From Candidatus Binatia bacterium (GTDB taxonomy: Bacteria; Desulfobacterota; Binatia; Bin18): a stretch of DNA of 64,000 bases. Location: the NCBI GenBank assembly GCA_022826945.1, contig JAJDTY010000007.1, positions 62,001-126,000 on the forward strand. Direction: 5' to 3'. Shown piece after piece: positions 1-8,332 of this stretch (within the stretch, counting starts at the first letter, position 1; each line of letters begins with the position of its first letter). The notes beneath the pieces are model-generated. The model made no database searches. It saw only the letters and a list, made by a program, of their open reading frames with translations, and was not told the DNA's origin. A program made the position numbers and the translations under genes.

Positions 1-922
1 GGCGCTTAAAATAGACACTCGGTTTTTCCTTGAGCGGTACATTATCGCCCAGGCTGGTTTCATACGTCGTATCCATCCGGTCCAGGGCCGCGCCTATCCA
101 CCCCGCACCAGACTCAAGCAGCACGACTTTGATCTGGGGAAAGCGGTCAAACAGCCCCCATTGGAACAGGCCGTAGAGCGCCTGCTGTGGCCCCTGCATA
201 CCGAGCGTGTTTTGCATCCAGCGCGCGCTCTTCATGCCATCAAAACGCTGATAGGTCCGAATCTTGGGATGTTCGGCCATGGGGTGGATGGCGACCGGCA
301 CGGCAAGTTCCTGGGCCTTTGCCCAAAAGATATCGTGGTCAGGATGGGCGTGCGGAATACGGGTGAGTGTATAGGGGGCGAGAAAAGCGCCTTTGGCTCC
401 CGCACGCACGGAGCGTTCCAGTTCGACCGCGGCCGCAGTCGGGTCGGCCAGCGAAATATGGGCAATGGCAATCAGGCGACCGTCCGAGTCGGAACAGAAA
501 TCACAGAGCCAGCGGTTATACGCCTTGGCATACGCCAGAGACAGCTCTACGTCATCAAGCTCGCACTCCCAGGTGAGACCCAGGCTGGGGTAGAGAATGG
601 CTTTGGCAATGCCTTCTCGATCCAGGAGGGCCACCCGCTCTTGGGGATCCATGGAGCCGAAGGGGGCACTGCCGGGGTAGGACTGCTCCATCATCTGTTC
701 GATTTCTTTGGTCCCCTTCCCCATGCCACCCAGACCGGTCAGGACGCGCACGTCAAAAAAACGAGACGGCTTGCCGTTCATTTCCAGGACTTCTCGCCCC
801 TCAAGCGTCCGAATGCGGAGAGCCCGGTCTCGATAGGCGGGATCGATATACCGCTCCCAGGTGTCTGCCGGTTCAAGGATGTGACCGTCCGCGTCAATAA
901 TATTCTCATAGTCGAGCGCCAT
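1..922 (-). CDS. Amidohydrolase family protein (Amidohydro_2), partial
   Basis: The gene reads leftward and runs off the window edge, so its C-terminus is missing. The predicted N-terminus begins MALDYENIIDADGHILEP; the DADGH segment with EPADTW is typical of the amidohydrolase-2 / 2-amino-3-carboxymuconate-semialdehyde decarboxylase-like TIM barrel, where it supplies metal ligands. Further in, a segment reading AVPVAIHP and a late KVVLLESGAGW fit the same fold. The ATG at 922 is preceded by AGGAG about 10 nt upstream. Substrate is unknown; such proteins often sit among F420/LLM and acyl-CoA genes, as here. A decarboxylase or a hydrolase are both possible. Confidence 0.8.
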   Translation of the reverse strand, partial: MALDYENIIDADGHILEPADTWERYIDPAYRDRALRIRTLEGREVLEMNGKPSRFFDVRVLTGLGGMGKGTKEIEQMMEQSYPGSAPFGSMDPQERVALLDREGIAKAILYPSLGLTWECELDDVELSLAYAKAYNRWLCDFCSDSDGRLIAIAHISLADPTAAAVELERSVRAGAKGAFLAPYTLTRIPHAHPDHDIFWAKAQELAVPVAIHPMAEHPKIRTYQRFDGMKSARWMQNTLGMQGPQQALYGLFQWGLFDRFPQIKVVLLESGAGWIGAALDRMDTTYETSLGDNVPLKEKPSVYFKR

Positions 923-1070
923 GCTGTCTTCTCCTCCTGTTCCGTTTCTCTTCCCGGTTGGAATGCCCCGTCTGCGGCGCCCAAGACGCCATACGGTATT
1001 GGGCTTTTGTCATACCAATTTCCGGCCGATCCATCCACTCAGCCTGCCAGTTGACGATCGGCCTCCTACG

Positions 1071-1925
1071 TCAACTGGGGTGCTCAATCCGTGAGTCCGC
1101 TTTTAGCTTAACGCCCAGTGCATAGGCGTCTCGTTTGGGGATATGGCATACCTCACTCACCGCACGCGCGGCTTCTTTCACACCAATCCCGTCCGCCAAG
1201 AGCTGCCGCATCAGTGCTGCCGGAGATTGTGCTGGAGCGTTCCTCTCTTTCCCGTCCCAGCCCTCGACCACGAGGGCAATTTCACCTTTGACCGGCCGGT
1301 TGTGGAACGCGCGGCAAACTGCGCTGATAGGTCCACGCAGGATTTCCTCAAACCGCTTGGTCAGCTCCCGGCCAACGACGACCTGGCGGTCTCCGAAAAT
1401 ATGCATAAGGTCGTCCAAGGTGCTCAACAGACGGTGTGGAGACTCGTAAAAAATGAGCGACCGCTTCTCGTGGCAGAGTTCTCGTAACGCTCTTTGGCGC
1501 TGGCCCCTCTTTGTCGGCAGAAACCCCTCAAAAGCAAAACGATCGGTTGGCAGACCGCCCACACTCATCAACGCGGTCAGCATGGAGGGACCAGGGATGG
1601 GCACGATTGGAACGTCGGCCTCGGCCGCACTTTTGACCAAACGGTAGCCTGGGTCGGAGATGCATGGGGTGCCGGCATCACTGACCAGGGCGATATTTTT
1701 GCCCGCCAATAATGTTTCAACAAGTACGGAGGCTTTGGTTGATTCGCTGTGATCGTGATAGCTCGTCAGCGGAGTCGGAATGTCGTAATGCGCTAGGAGC
1801 TTGCGCGTATGGCGCGTATCTTCTGCAGCAATCAGGTCAACTTCTTTGAGAATACGCAACGCCCGGAGGGTGATATCTTCCAGGTTACCGATGGGCGTGG
1901 CGACAATGTAGAGCGTACCGGCCAC
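1071..1925 (-). CDS. rsmI: 16S rRNA (cytidine(1402)-2'-O)-methyltransferase RsmI
   Basis: RsmI uses SAM to methylate the ribose of C1402 in the decoding centre of 16S rRNA. The start of the tetrapyrrole-methylase-like fold is seen in GTLYIVATPIGNLEDIT, followed by AEDTR and the SDAGTPCISDPG loop. A GTG start at 1925 is chosen because it lies one base after the nadE stop (TGA-C-GTG) and places the conserved TLYIVATPIGN near the N-terminus, giving 284 aa, the usual family length. An ATG at about 1958 would add 11 unconserved residues that overlap nadE. Tight coupling to nadE suggests one transcript. Confidence 0.93.
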   Translation of the reverse strand: MAGTLYIVATPIGNLEDITLRALRILKEVDLIAAEDTRHTRKLLAHYDIPTPLTSYHDHSESTKASVLVETLLAGKNIALVSDAGTPCISDPGYRLVKSAAEADVPIVPIPGPSMLTALMSVGGLPTDRFAFEGFLPTKRGQRQRALRELCHEKRSLIFYESPHRLLSTLDDLMHIFGDRQVVVGRELTKRFEEILRGPISAVCRAFHNRPVKGEIALVVEGWDGKERNAPAQSPAALMRQLLADGIGVKEAARAVSEVCHIPKRDAYALGVKLKADSRIEHPS

Positions 1926-1926
1926 G

Positions 1927-2754
1927 TCACCGGCCCCAGTCGCGGGCATACCGAAAATCACGATCAATCGTGCGCTGAGAGACCTTGGCAATGACCGGGA
2001 GGCGACGCTTGTACTGCGAATTCATGATCCGACGTGCAATCTGATCGATAAAGTCGACCTGAAACCCCTCGGTGATCAATTCCTCACGAGAGTAGCGCTG
2101 ATCAACCAGAAGGTATAACAGCTCATCAACCTCCTGATAGGAAAATCCCAACTCTTGCTCATCGGTCTGCCCCGCCCATAGATCTGCGGAGGGCTGTTTG
2201 GTCACAACTGACTCTGGCACGCCGACACAATCAGACAAGGCCCAGACCTGGGTCTTATACAAATCGCCCAGAGGATTGATGGCCGAGGCCATATCGCCAA
2301 ACAGCGTCCCATAGCCCAGCAGCAGTTCGGTTTTATTACTCGTGCCCAGCACGAGCGCGTTCCAGCGGGCCGAGTGGTCATACAGAATGGTCATACGCTC
2401 GCGGGCCATTTTATTGCCGCGGCGCATATTGTCAGCGTCGGGGAATTTGGCGAAGTACGCGTCCACCTGGGCTGAAATATCAACCGTGATCGACGCTATC
2501 CCAGTTGCGGCAATCACCAGGTCGGCGTGCTCGATACTCTCTTTGCTCGATGTTTTATACGGCATTTTCACGGCCAGCACGTTGTCGGGTCCTAGGGCCG
2601 TAGCCGCCAGACATGCGCTTAAGGCAGAGTCCACCCCACCCGAGAGCCCCACAACCACCCGCTTGAGACCGACTTTGTGGACTTCGTTGATAATGAATGC
2701 AGACAAGACGTGCCGGAGGAGTTCCGGATTGGTTGGAATACGACTCATACTCAC
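1927..2754 (-). CDS. nadE: NH3-dependent NAD+ synthetase
   Basis: NadE makes NAD+ by ATP-dependent amidation of deamido-NAD+. The PP-loop SGGVDSAL lies near residue 40, and the [15 protein letters not shown] segment (about residue 140) and KQPSADLW motif fit the substrate and ATP sites of NAD synthetases. At 275 aa it is the short, glutaminase-free form, so it should use ammonia, or glutamine through a separate amidase. The listed start is GTG at 2754; an ATG at 2748 is equally likely. It is translationally coupled to rsmI, whose start lies one base beyond its stop. Confidence 0.94.
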   Translation of the reverse strand: MSMSRIPTNPELLRHVLSAFIINEVHKVGLKRVVVGLSGGVDSALSACLAATALGPDNVLAVKMPYKTSSKESIEHADLVIAATGIASITVDISAQVDAYFAKFPDADNMRRGNKMARERMTILYDHSARWNALVLGTSNKTELLLGYGTLFGDMASAINPLGDLYKTQVWALSDCVGVPESVVTKQPSADLWAGQTDEQELGFSYQEVDELLYLLVDQRYSREELITEGFQVDFIDQIARRIMNSQYKRRLPVIAKVSQRTIDRDFRYARDWGR

Positions 2755-2818
2755 TCGTCTTTTGTCACTCGCGTCACGGCCGGGACAGCCGTCCCGTCCA
2801 ACCCAGGGGGGCAGGCCC

Positions 2819-3601
2819 TCAGCCCATCAACCCAGGGTTGGCTCCGCCGTCTATAGTGATATTGGCACCGTGGATAAAGGCCGCGCGCGCGGAGGAGAGA
2901 AACAGGATCAGGTCCGCGACTTCCTCCGCTTCGCCAACTCGACCCAGCGGGGTCATTTTGCGGAGGGTTTCTTCAGGGCTGCCGCCTCCCTGACTGAAGA
3001 CGGAGGCAAACTTTCGGAGCCGTTCGGTCAGAATCGGACCGGGGTTGATGCCGACGACGCGTACCCCATGCTGCGCCCCTTCGGCAGCCAGGGCTTTTGT
3101 AAAATGGTTGAGCGCCGCGTTTGCCGCGCCACCGACCATATAGCTGGCTATGGGTCGGAGGCCGCCGGTTCCAATAATGTTCACCATAACACCGCCGCCC
3201 TGCTGCTGCATGTGCGGAAAAACCTCACGCGCCATCCGCACATAGCCAAAGAATTTGAGCGTCCAGTCCTCCGTCCAGTCCTCGTCCGAGATCTCAAGAA
3301 ACGGCCCAGGCCGGGCACTACCGGCATTGTTTACCAGAATATCGACCCGTCCAAATTCTTCCAGGCAACGCGCCACTACGTTCTTGATCGCCTCGACCTG
3401 GGTGAGGTCGGCCTGCATGGCGATGAGGCGTCCACGCCCCACACCCTGGGCCAGCGCGACGGTCTCGTCCAGGGCTTCCGAGCCACGAGCGCAAATGAGG
3501 ACAGACGCCCCTTCGGCGAGAAAACCGAACGCGGTGGCCCGCCCTATTCCTTTGCTGCCCCCGGTTACGAGTACGACTTTGTTTTCGAGTTCGAGTTGCA
3601 T
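2819..3601 (-). CDS. SDR-family oxidoreductase with non-canonical active site
   Basis: A short-chain dehydrogenase/reductase of 260 aa. The N-terminal TGGSKGIG dinucleotide loop and the NNAGSA motif are present, and the C-terminus [13 protein letters not shown] is typical. The usual catalytic YxxxK is replaced by YMVGG within [15 protein letters not shown], so the lysine is missing while the tyrosine stays. This variant (YxxG with a downstream NAAL) recurs in a subset of SDR proteins, so it is probably not a sequencing error. It begins 8 nt after the DUF35 gene stop, so the two are likely co-transcribed. Substrate is unknown. Confidence 0.88.
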   Translation of the reverse strand: MQLELENKVVLVTGGSKGIGRATAFGFLAEGASVLICARGSEALDETVALAQGVGRGRLIAMQADLTQVEAIKNVVARCLEEFGRVDILVNNAGSARPGPFLEISDEDWTEDWTLKFFGYVRMAREVFPHMQQQGGGVMVNIIGTGGLRPIASYMVGGAANAALNHFTKALAAEGAQHGVRVVGINPGPILTERLRKFASVFSQGGGSPEETLRKMTPLGRVGEAEEVADLILFLSSARAAFIHGANITIDGGANPGLMG

Positions 3602-3609
3602 GCGACGCT

Positions 3610-4026
3610 CTATACCGGACGAAATTTGGGAATCTTGACCCCAGGTTCGTGTTCAACAAAGACGACCTCGACCGGCATATCCATGGTGATCGCGTCGTTG
3701 TCGATATCGATCAGACTGGTCACCATAATGAGGTCGGCATCTTCGTCTAATTGCACCTGTGCCACGTTATACGGCACTTTTTCATTCGCGGCCGGGTGGA
3801 CCGGATGGACAATAATGGTCCACGAAAACACTTTGCCTCTGCCGCTCATTTTCACCCATTCGTGCTCCAGGGTGTTGCAGTGCGGACACATGGGTTTGGG
3901 CAGCCAACGAAACCGCTGGCAGGCGGTACACCGCTGCATCAACAGTTCATCACGATTACAGCCATTCCAGAACTCTTCGTCGTCTATGTTCGGTACTGGA
4001 CGAGGAAAATTTATTGCGTCAGCCAC
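3610..4026 (-). CDS. DUF35 zinc-ribbon/OB-fold protein
   Basis: A 138-aa protein with an N-terminal rubredoxin-like zinc ribbon (CTAC then CPHC) followed by an OB-fold region containing GRGKVFSWTIIVHPVHPA. DUF35 proteins usually partner with thiolases or acyl-CoA enzymes and are thought to hand over acyl-CoA substrates. No thiolase lies beside it; its neighbours are an SDR and an LLM oxidoreductase. The GTG start at 4026 is chosen over an upstream ATG at 4128 because GGGGAG lies about 8 nt upstream and the longer form would overlap the LLM gene by about 50 bases with unconserved sequence. Confidence 0.87.
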   Translation of the reverse strand: MADAINFPRPVPNIDDEEFWNGCNRDELLMQRCTACQRFRWLPKPMCPHCNTLEHEWVKMSGRGKVFSWTIIVHPVHPAANEKVPYNVAQVQLDEDADLIMVTSLIDIDNDAITMDMPVEVVFVEHEPGVKIPKFRPV

Positions 4027-4079
4027 ACTCAGGTCTCCCCTTTCCTTTTCCTGGTGACTTTCCTTATCCCAGAACGGTC

Positions 4080-4940
4080 CTATTGAATAGAGGCAATCAG
4101 CTTTGCGTAGCCTTCGAGCACCGGCCACTGCGCGTCAGGCTGGTCCGGTTCAATAAGAAAGAGGACGCGATTCGCCCCAACGCCTAGCAGTTCCTCAACC
4201 CGGCTTTCGACCGAGTTCTCTCCGGCAAACGTCGCTCCGGTGATCACGCTCAGGTCAAACTGCTCCATAGAGCGTCCATGCTGTTCCATCTGTTCACGGA
4301 TCGCAGCGAGTCCGCTGGCGATGTCCGGCCGATCAATGGGAATCCAGCCGTCGCAGTATTCGGCAATCCGCTTGGGCGACCACTTCGAGTCCGCTCCCAT
4401 CAAGATCGGTGGACCACCCGCTTGCACCGGCTTGGGCCAGCACCAGATGGGATCAAAGTCAACAAACTGACCGTGAAATTCCGCCTCGTCCCTGGTCCAG
4501 ATTTCTCGGATGGCCAGCACGCGTTCGCGGGTCTGCTTCCAGCGATCCTTGAACGCGATCCCATGATCACCCATCTCCTCGGCGTTCCAGCCTGCGCCAA
4601 TACCAAACAGGAAACGACCGTTGGACACCCGGTCCAGACAGGCCGTGCTCTTGGCCAAGTTAATAGGGTTGTGCTCCGGCACTAGACAGACCGACGTTCC
4701 AATCTTGAGCGTACTGGTCACTGCCGCCACTGCGGTCAACCCGACGAAGGGATCGTAGAACTCGCTGTAATACATGGGGAGCTCTCCACCCAGCGGAAAC
4801 GGCGTCTTACGGCTGGTGGGAATATGCGAGTGTTCTCCAAAGAACAGAGACTCAAAGCCACTCTCTTCGGCCCAACGCGCCAGGTCTGCGGGTTGGATGG
4901 TGTAATGCGTTGGAATCGTTACCAGGCCAAGGTCTGCCAT
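4080..4940 (-). CDS. LLM-class flavin/F420-dependent oxidoreductase
   Basis: A luciferase-like TIM-barrel oxidoreductase of 286 aa. FESLFFGEHSHIPTS near residue 30 and the LFGIGAGWNAEEM segment near residue 115 are characteristic of F420-dependent members (glucose-6-phosphate dehydrogenase and mer-like group). Expected cofactor is F420 or FMN; the substrate cannot be read. It lies upstream of the DUF35 and SDR genes in the same direction with a 53-nt gap, so the three may form a short catabolic operon. ATG at 4940 follows GAGAG. Confidence 0.9.
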   Translation of the reverse strand: MADLGLVTIPTHYTIQPADLARWAEESGFESLFFGEHSHIPTSRKTPFPLGGELPMYYSEFYDPFVGLTAVAAVTSTLKIGTSVCLVPEHNPINLAKSTACLDRVSNGRFLFGIGAGWNAEEMGDHGIAFKDRWKQTRERVLAIREIWTRDEAEFHGQFVDFDPIWCWPKPVQAGGPPILMGADSKWSPKRIAEYCDGWIPIDRPDIASGLAAIREQMEQHGRSMEQFDLSVITGATFAGENSVESRVEELLGVGANRVLFLIEPDQPDAQWPVLEGYAKLIASIQ

Positions 4941-4984
4941 ACATCTCTCCCTTCATATTACTTTCCTTGAGTGAACCACAAAAC

Positions 4985-5013
4985 AAAAAGGGCGGCCGTG
5001 CGGTCGCCCTTTC
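4985..5013 (-). terminator. Rho-independent terminator after the FmdB-like gene
   Basis: On the minus strand AGGGCGACCG, a short CAC loop and CGGCCGCCCT form a GC-rich stem with one mismatch, followed by TTTTTGTTTT. It sits just after the stop of the His-rich FmdB gene and would separate that operon from the LLM gene. Confidence 0.8.
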
Positions 5014-5031
5014 AGTACGGTTGCCATCACC

Positions 5032-5574
5032 TTAGTGCGCATGCGCTGGCTGCTTCTTCTTTTGCTTCCCCTGCCCGTGGCTATGGGAATGGGCATGGTC
5101 GTGCGACTGCCCTTTTGCCTGCGCGTGTCCGTGGAGCCGGAAGTTGGTGTCATGACTGTGCGTGTGTCCGTGGTCGTGATCGTGCCCATGCGTCGCCGGC
5201 GCATAGGTCGGCTGTTTCAGCCCACGCTGTTTGCGGACTTCCTTGGCCCGCGCAACGGAGTCGTCAAACTCGTCGCCCTTCCCCGCGGCGTGCGCGGCAA
5301 AACGTTTAACCGAATACTCATCCATGTGGCAGGACAGCGGGACCTGAGAATGCTGCATGCACAAGGGTCGTGGGTCACGCGAGTTCTTGCGCGAGGCAGT
5401 CACTGGATCATAGGGTTCCCCGCTCACGCCGTGAGAGATGGCAAAAGAGGACACGATCCGAGGAGCCTTTCTGCCACAGTCCGGACAGGGTTTTTTCGTC
5501 TGTGCCTCGCTCAGTGAGCAGAGTTCTTCAAAGACGATGTTACAGGGCGGGCAGTGGTATTCGTAGAGTGGCAT
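5032..5574 (-). CDS. FmdB-type zinc-ribbon protein with long His-rich tail
   Basis: The N-terminus MPLYEYHCPPC with C8, C11, C30 and C33 is the FmdB/putative regulatory zinc ribbon (PF09723-type). Family members are normally about 70-110 aa; this one is 180 aa because of a C-terminal tail with about 16 histidines in alternating HGHDHDHGH-like runs mixed with Lys and Gln. The tail resembles metal-storage tails of nickel or zinc chaperones (HypB, SlyD, ZinT types), so metal binding is a reasonable inference. It lies 14 nt downstream of the metallo-beta-lactamase-fold gene, whose zinc site could be a client. No clear Shine-Dalgarno was seen. Confidence 0.82.
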   Translation of the reverse strand: MPLYEYHCPPCNIVFEELCSLSEAQTKKPCPDCGRKAPRIVSSFAISHGVSGEPYDPVTASRKNSRDPRPLCMQHSQVPLSCHMDEYSVKRFAAHAAGKGDEFDDSVARAKEVRKQRGLKQPTYAPATHGHDHDHGHTHSHDTNFRLHGHAQAKGQSHDHAHSHSHGQGKQKKKQPAHAH

Positions 5575-5588
5575 ACTGACCGCCCCCT

Positions 5589-6374
5589 TTACTCAATGGC
5601 GGTTGGCGCGTGGGGCAGCTCATCCCAGTCTTCCGGGTCGTGCGAGATCCAGACCGTACACTCGTGCAGATCCCGAATGGCCCGCAGGCGCTGGATGGAC
5701 AACGACGAGGCCGCAGGATCGGTATCCAGCGGCATCCCGGACAGAGTGTTGAATTGTGCGCGTAGGTGGAGCGTATCGCCAACCAAAAGAATAGAGCGAT
5801 TCGGCAGGCGCACATGTAGTGAGCTTTCCCCAGGGGTATGCCCCGGAGTTTTCAGCATATGCAGACTACCGTCCCCAAAAACGTCAAAGTCGCCGTTGAG
5901 TTCCAGCCACTGAAAGCCCCGCGTAGGTACAATATCTTTGAACACAAACACATCGCGCAGGTGGGGCTCCGGCCAGTAGGCGTAGCGCAACTCGTCCTGC
6001 ATGATGATGAAGGTCGCGTTGGGAAAGGCGTGCATATAGCCCGTGTGGTCGAGATGTAGATGGGAGAGCAGGACGTACTTGATATCCGACATCTTATAGC
6101 CAAGCGCCTGAATCTGTCGATCGAGCAGCATCTCCTTGGGGTACGAAACCTGAAGATGCTCGGCAAACGGTCCCCAGTGCGCGACCGGGTCATCCGCCAC
6201 CGCGGGGTGACAGCCGGTGTCGAACAAGACCAAGCCCTTCTCGTGTTCAATCAGATAGGCCGGACAGGGTATGGTCACCGAATCCGGTGCACCGCCGTGC
6301 ATCAGCAACGCTTGCGGAACCGTTAGTTCCGCGTTCGGCAATGCCCACATACGCCGCGCTTTTCCATCCGCCAT
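5589..6374 (-). CDS. Metallo-beta-lactamase-fold hydrolase, N-acyl homoserine lactonase-like
   Basis: A 261-aa dinuclear zinc hydrolase. The HLHLDHTG motif (HxHxDH) is at about residue 106, with a later TPGHTPGESSLHV histidine and an aspartate in LLVGDT. Length, the YLIEHEKGLVLFDTGCHP segment and overall layout match AttM/AiiB-type quorum-quenching lactonases, which open homoserine lactone rings. Other MBL hydrolases with the same layout exist, so the substrate is inferred. Start ATG at 6374 follows CAGGAGGG. It heads a two-gene unit with the FmdB-like protein. Confidence 0.88.
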   Translation of the reverse strand: MADGKARRMWALPNAELTVPQALLMHGGAPDSVTIPCPAYLIEHEKGLVLFDTGCHPAVADDPVAHWGPFAEHLQVSYPKEMLLDRQIQALGYKMSDIKYVLLSHLHLDHTGYMHAFPNATFIIMQDELRYAYWPEPHLRDVFVFKDIVPTRGFQWLELNGDFDVFGDGSLHMLKTPGHTPGESSLHVRLPNRSILLVGDTLHLRAQFNTLSGMPLDTDPAASSLSIQRLRAIRDLHECTVWISHDPEDWDELPHAPTAIE

Positions 6375-6493
6375 AAAACCCTCCTGTTTTTGTCGGAAAG
6401 CCCTGTTGAGAACCCGCTGAGAACCGTTGCCCGCATCCTAGGCCATGCCTGTCTGCTGTGTCAAACAAATCATACTCGACCACCTGCCTTAAG

Positions 6494-6912
6494 TTATTTG
6501 GTTGCCCGATAGTGATGTAGCAGTTCTACGATTTCCATGTAGCCTGTCTCATAGGGCGCAGGCGTTCCGTCCGTGGCTTGCGTGTCCACCTCAGTCCCAT
6601 CTCCCAGGAGAACTCTAACAATTTCCGCCTCTACCGCCTCTACCGCACTGTGGAGCGCGGTCGCCCCATTCTTGTGTCGCCCCATTCTTGTCTTGCGTGT
6701 CCACATCTGCCCCGTTTTCCAGAAGAATCCTGACAAGCGATGTCTTCCTCCCATGCCGCCCAATGGAGTGCGGTCGCTCCGTCCTCGTCTTGCGCGTCCG
6801 TGTCTGCCCCGTATTTCAGAAAGAGATTGCCGGCTGTCACGTCATCCGCCCTTATTGCCCTATGGAGCGCGATCGCTCCGTCCGTGGCTTGCGTATGGGC
6901 ATTTTTGGCCAT
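6494..6912 (-). pseudogene. Ankyrin-repeat gene broken by two frameshifts
   Basis: Three ankyrin repeats can be read leftward, but in three different frames. The first (DGAIALHRAIRADDV, then NLFLKYGADTDAQDEDGATALHWAAW) runs to about 6735. The second continues as LVRILLENGADVDTQDKNGAT in another frame, and the third as ATALHSAVEAVEAEIVRVLL in the third. The second shift is explained exactly by a 16-bp tandem duplication at 6660-6691; removing one copy joins DKNG to ATALHS. The first shift is a small indel near 6735. Ankyrin proteins mediate protein contacts and are common in host-associated bacteria. This copy appears inactive unless the shifts are assembly errors. Confidence 0.75.
6660..6691. 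repeat. 16-bp tandem duplication inside the ankyrin gene
   Basis: GTCGCCCCATTCTTGT occurs twice in tandem (6660-6675 and 6676-6691). The unit is not a multiple of three, so it shifts the ankyrin reading frame. A 9-bp in-frame duplication lies next to it at about 6628-6645. Confidence 0.95.
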
Positions 6913-6945
6913 GCCTTTTCCTTTCGTTCTTCTCGCGCCACCACC

Positions 6946-8133
6946 TCACCGGCTTTTCGGCAGCTTCAATACGCGCTCGCCAATGACCCCACGCAGAATC
7001 TCATTTGTGCCGGCGGCAATGGTCCCAGATCGGGCGGTGAGGGCCCGGTACGACCAGCGTGCCTGATCAATGGCAAATGGGGAATCCTTGGCCAGGGTCG
7101 AGTAAGGTCCCAAGAGTTCCATGGCAAAGTTGGCGACACGCAGATTTAGTTCCGTGGAGGTGATTTTCGCAAAAGATCCTTCCGGGCCCGGCGGCTGGCC
7201 TTTCATCTGACGCGTGAGCCGCCGCAGCTCATTATACTTTATCGCGGCGGCTTCTATGGCAAACTGGGCGAGTTGCTGGCGTACGGCGGCACTTTCGCTG
7301 GCCGGCCTTCCATCGCGTTCCAACCGGTGCGCCAAGTCATACAGTTGAGGCAAAAGTGTCTCCACCCGGTAATAACTGCTGGTGGCCACACGTTCAAACA
7401 TCAGGGTGGTAATCGCCACCATCCAGCCGCGGTTTTTTTCGCCTACCAAGTTCTCTTTGGGCACCCGGACATCTTCGAAAAAGACTTCGTTAAACTCGGC
7501 ATCGCCATTCATCTGGACGAGCGGCCGGACGGTAATGCCGGGGCTGCGCATATCAACCAGCAGATAGCTGATGCCGTTATGCTTGGGCGCGTCCGGGTCA
7601 GTGCGGACCAACAAAAAACACCAGTCCGAGTGCTGTGCCCAGCTTGTCCATACCTTCTGACCGTTCACCACAAAATGATCGCCGTCTTCCACCGCGCGCG
7701 TCTGAAGGGAGGCCAGGTCCGAACCCGAGCCCGGCTCGGAGTAACCCTGACACCACAGCTCTTCGGCCGGCAGGATTTTGGGCAGGAAGCGCTGCTTTTG
7801 CTCCTCCGTCCCCCAGTGCATCAGCGTGGGCCCCAGCATGGTGACCCCGCTCATATTGATCCCACCGGGTACTTGAGCGCGCGCCAGCTCTTCATTGAAA
7901 ATCGCCTGTTCGCTGACCGACGCTCCCCGTCCGCCGTATTCCTGCGGCCACCACAGGCCAATCCAGCCCCCGGCGTGCAGCGTTTTATGCCAGTCTTTGC
8001 GCCGCTCCCAGCGTTCGTCGATGCTGAGGTCGTCGTCTTTTCCAGCCCGTAAATCGGCCGGTATATGTGCTTCCAGCCAGGAGCGAACCTCATGACGAAA
8101 TTGCTCTTCTTCAGGCGTATAGCTGAAGTCCAT
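6946..8133 (-). CDS. Acyl-CoA dehydrogenase
   Basis: A flavoprotein of 395 aa that would oxidise an acyl-CoA at the alpha-beta bond. Seen are the LWCQGYSEPGSGSDLASL signature (about residue 130), WTSWAQHSDWCFLLVRTD in the middle beta domain, and AAGTNEILRGVIGERVL at the C-terminus. ATG at 8133 is chosen because AGGAG lies 8 nt upstream and MDFSYTPEEEQFR is the normal start; an in-frame ATG at 8190 adds unconserved residues. It is divergent from the CDP-alcohol phosphatidyltransferase gene. Chain-length specificity cannot be read. Confidence 0.92.
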   Translation of the reverse strand: MDFSYTPEEEQFRHEVRSWLEAHIPADLRAGKDDDLSIDERWERRKDWHKTLHAGGWIGLWWPQEYGGRGASVSEQAIFNEELARAQVPGGINMSGVTMLGPTLMHWGTEEQKQRFLPKILPAEELWCQGYSEPGSGSDLASLQTRAVEDGDHFVVNGQKVWTSWAQHSDWCFLLVRTDPDAPKHNGISYLLVDMRSPGITVRPLVQMNGDAEFNEVFFEDVRVPKENLVGEKNRGWMVAITTLMFERVATSSYYRVETLLPQLYDLAHRLERDGRPASESAAVRQQLAQFAIEAAAIKYNELRRLTRQMKGQPPGPEGSFAKITSTELNLRVANFAMELLGPYSTLAKDSPFAIDQARWSYRALTARSGTIAAGTNEILRGVIGERVLKLPKSR

Positions 8134-8332
8134 AACCTCTCCTTTTCTGCGCGGTCTGGGTATTACACCAAACGTCTTCTTGAGGCACAAGAGGACCGTC
8201 GAGCAGCAATCGACCGGAAGAAGACCCAGGGGACTGCATCGTGAACTGGACGATTTTTATGATAGGAGAAAGCTTATACAATCACTGGAATCTGGGGTGA
8301 GCAAGAATCATCCCCGCCCGGAAGCAGCGCAA

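Noticed and set aside
161-1054. 297-aa rightward open frame over the amidohydrolase gene
   Set aside because: It is a mirror of the leftward gene, which has clear family motifs and a good ribosome site.
2342-4057. 571-aa rightward open frame crossing nadE, SDR and DUF35
   Set aside because: It spans three convincing genes on the other strand and shows no domain.
6660-6691. Start of a CRISPR array
   Set aside because: Only two direct copies without spacers; the repeat is explained as an in-gene duplication.
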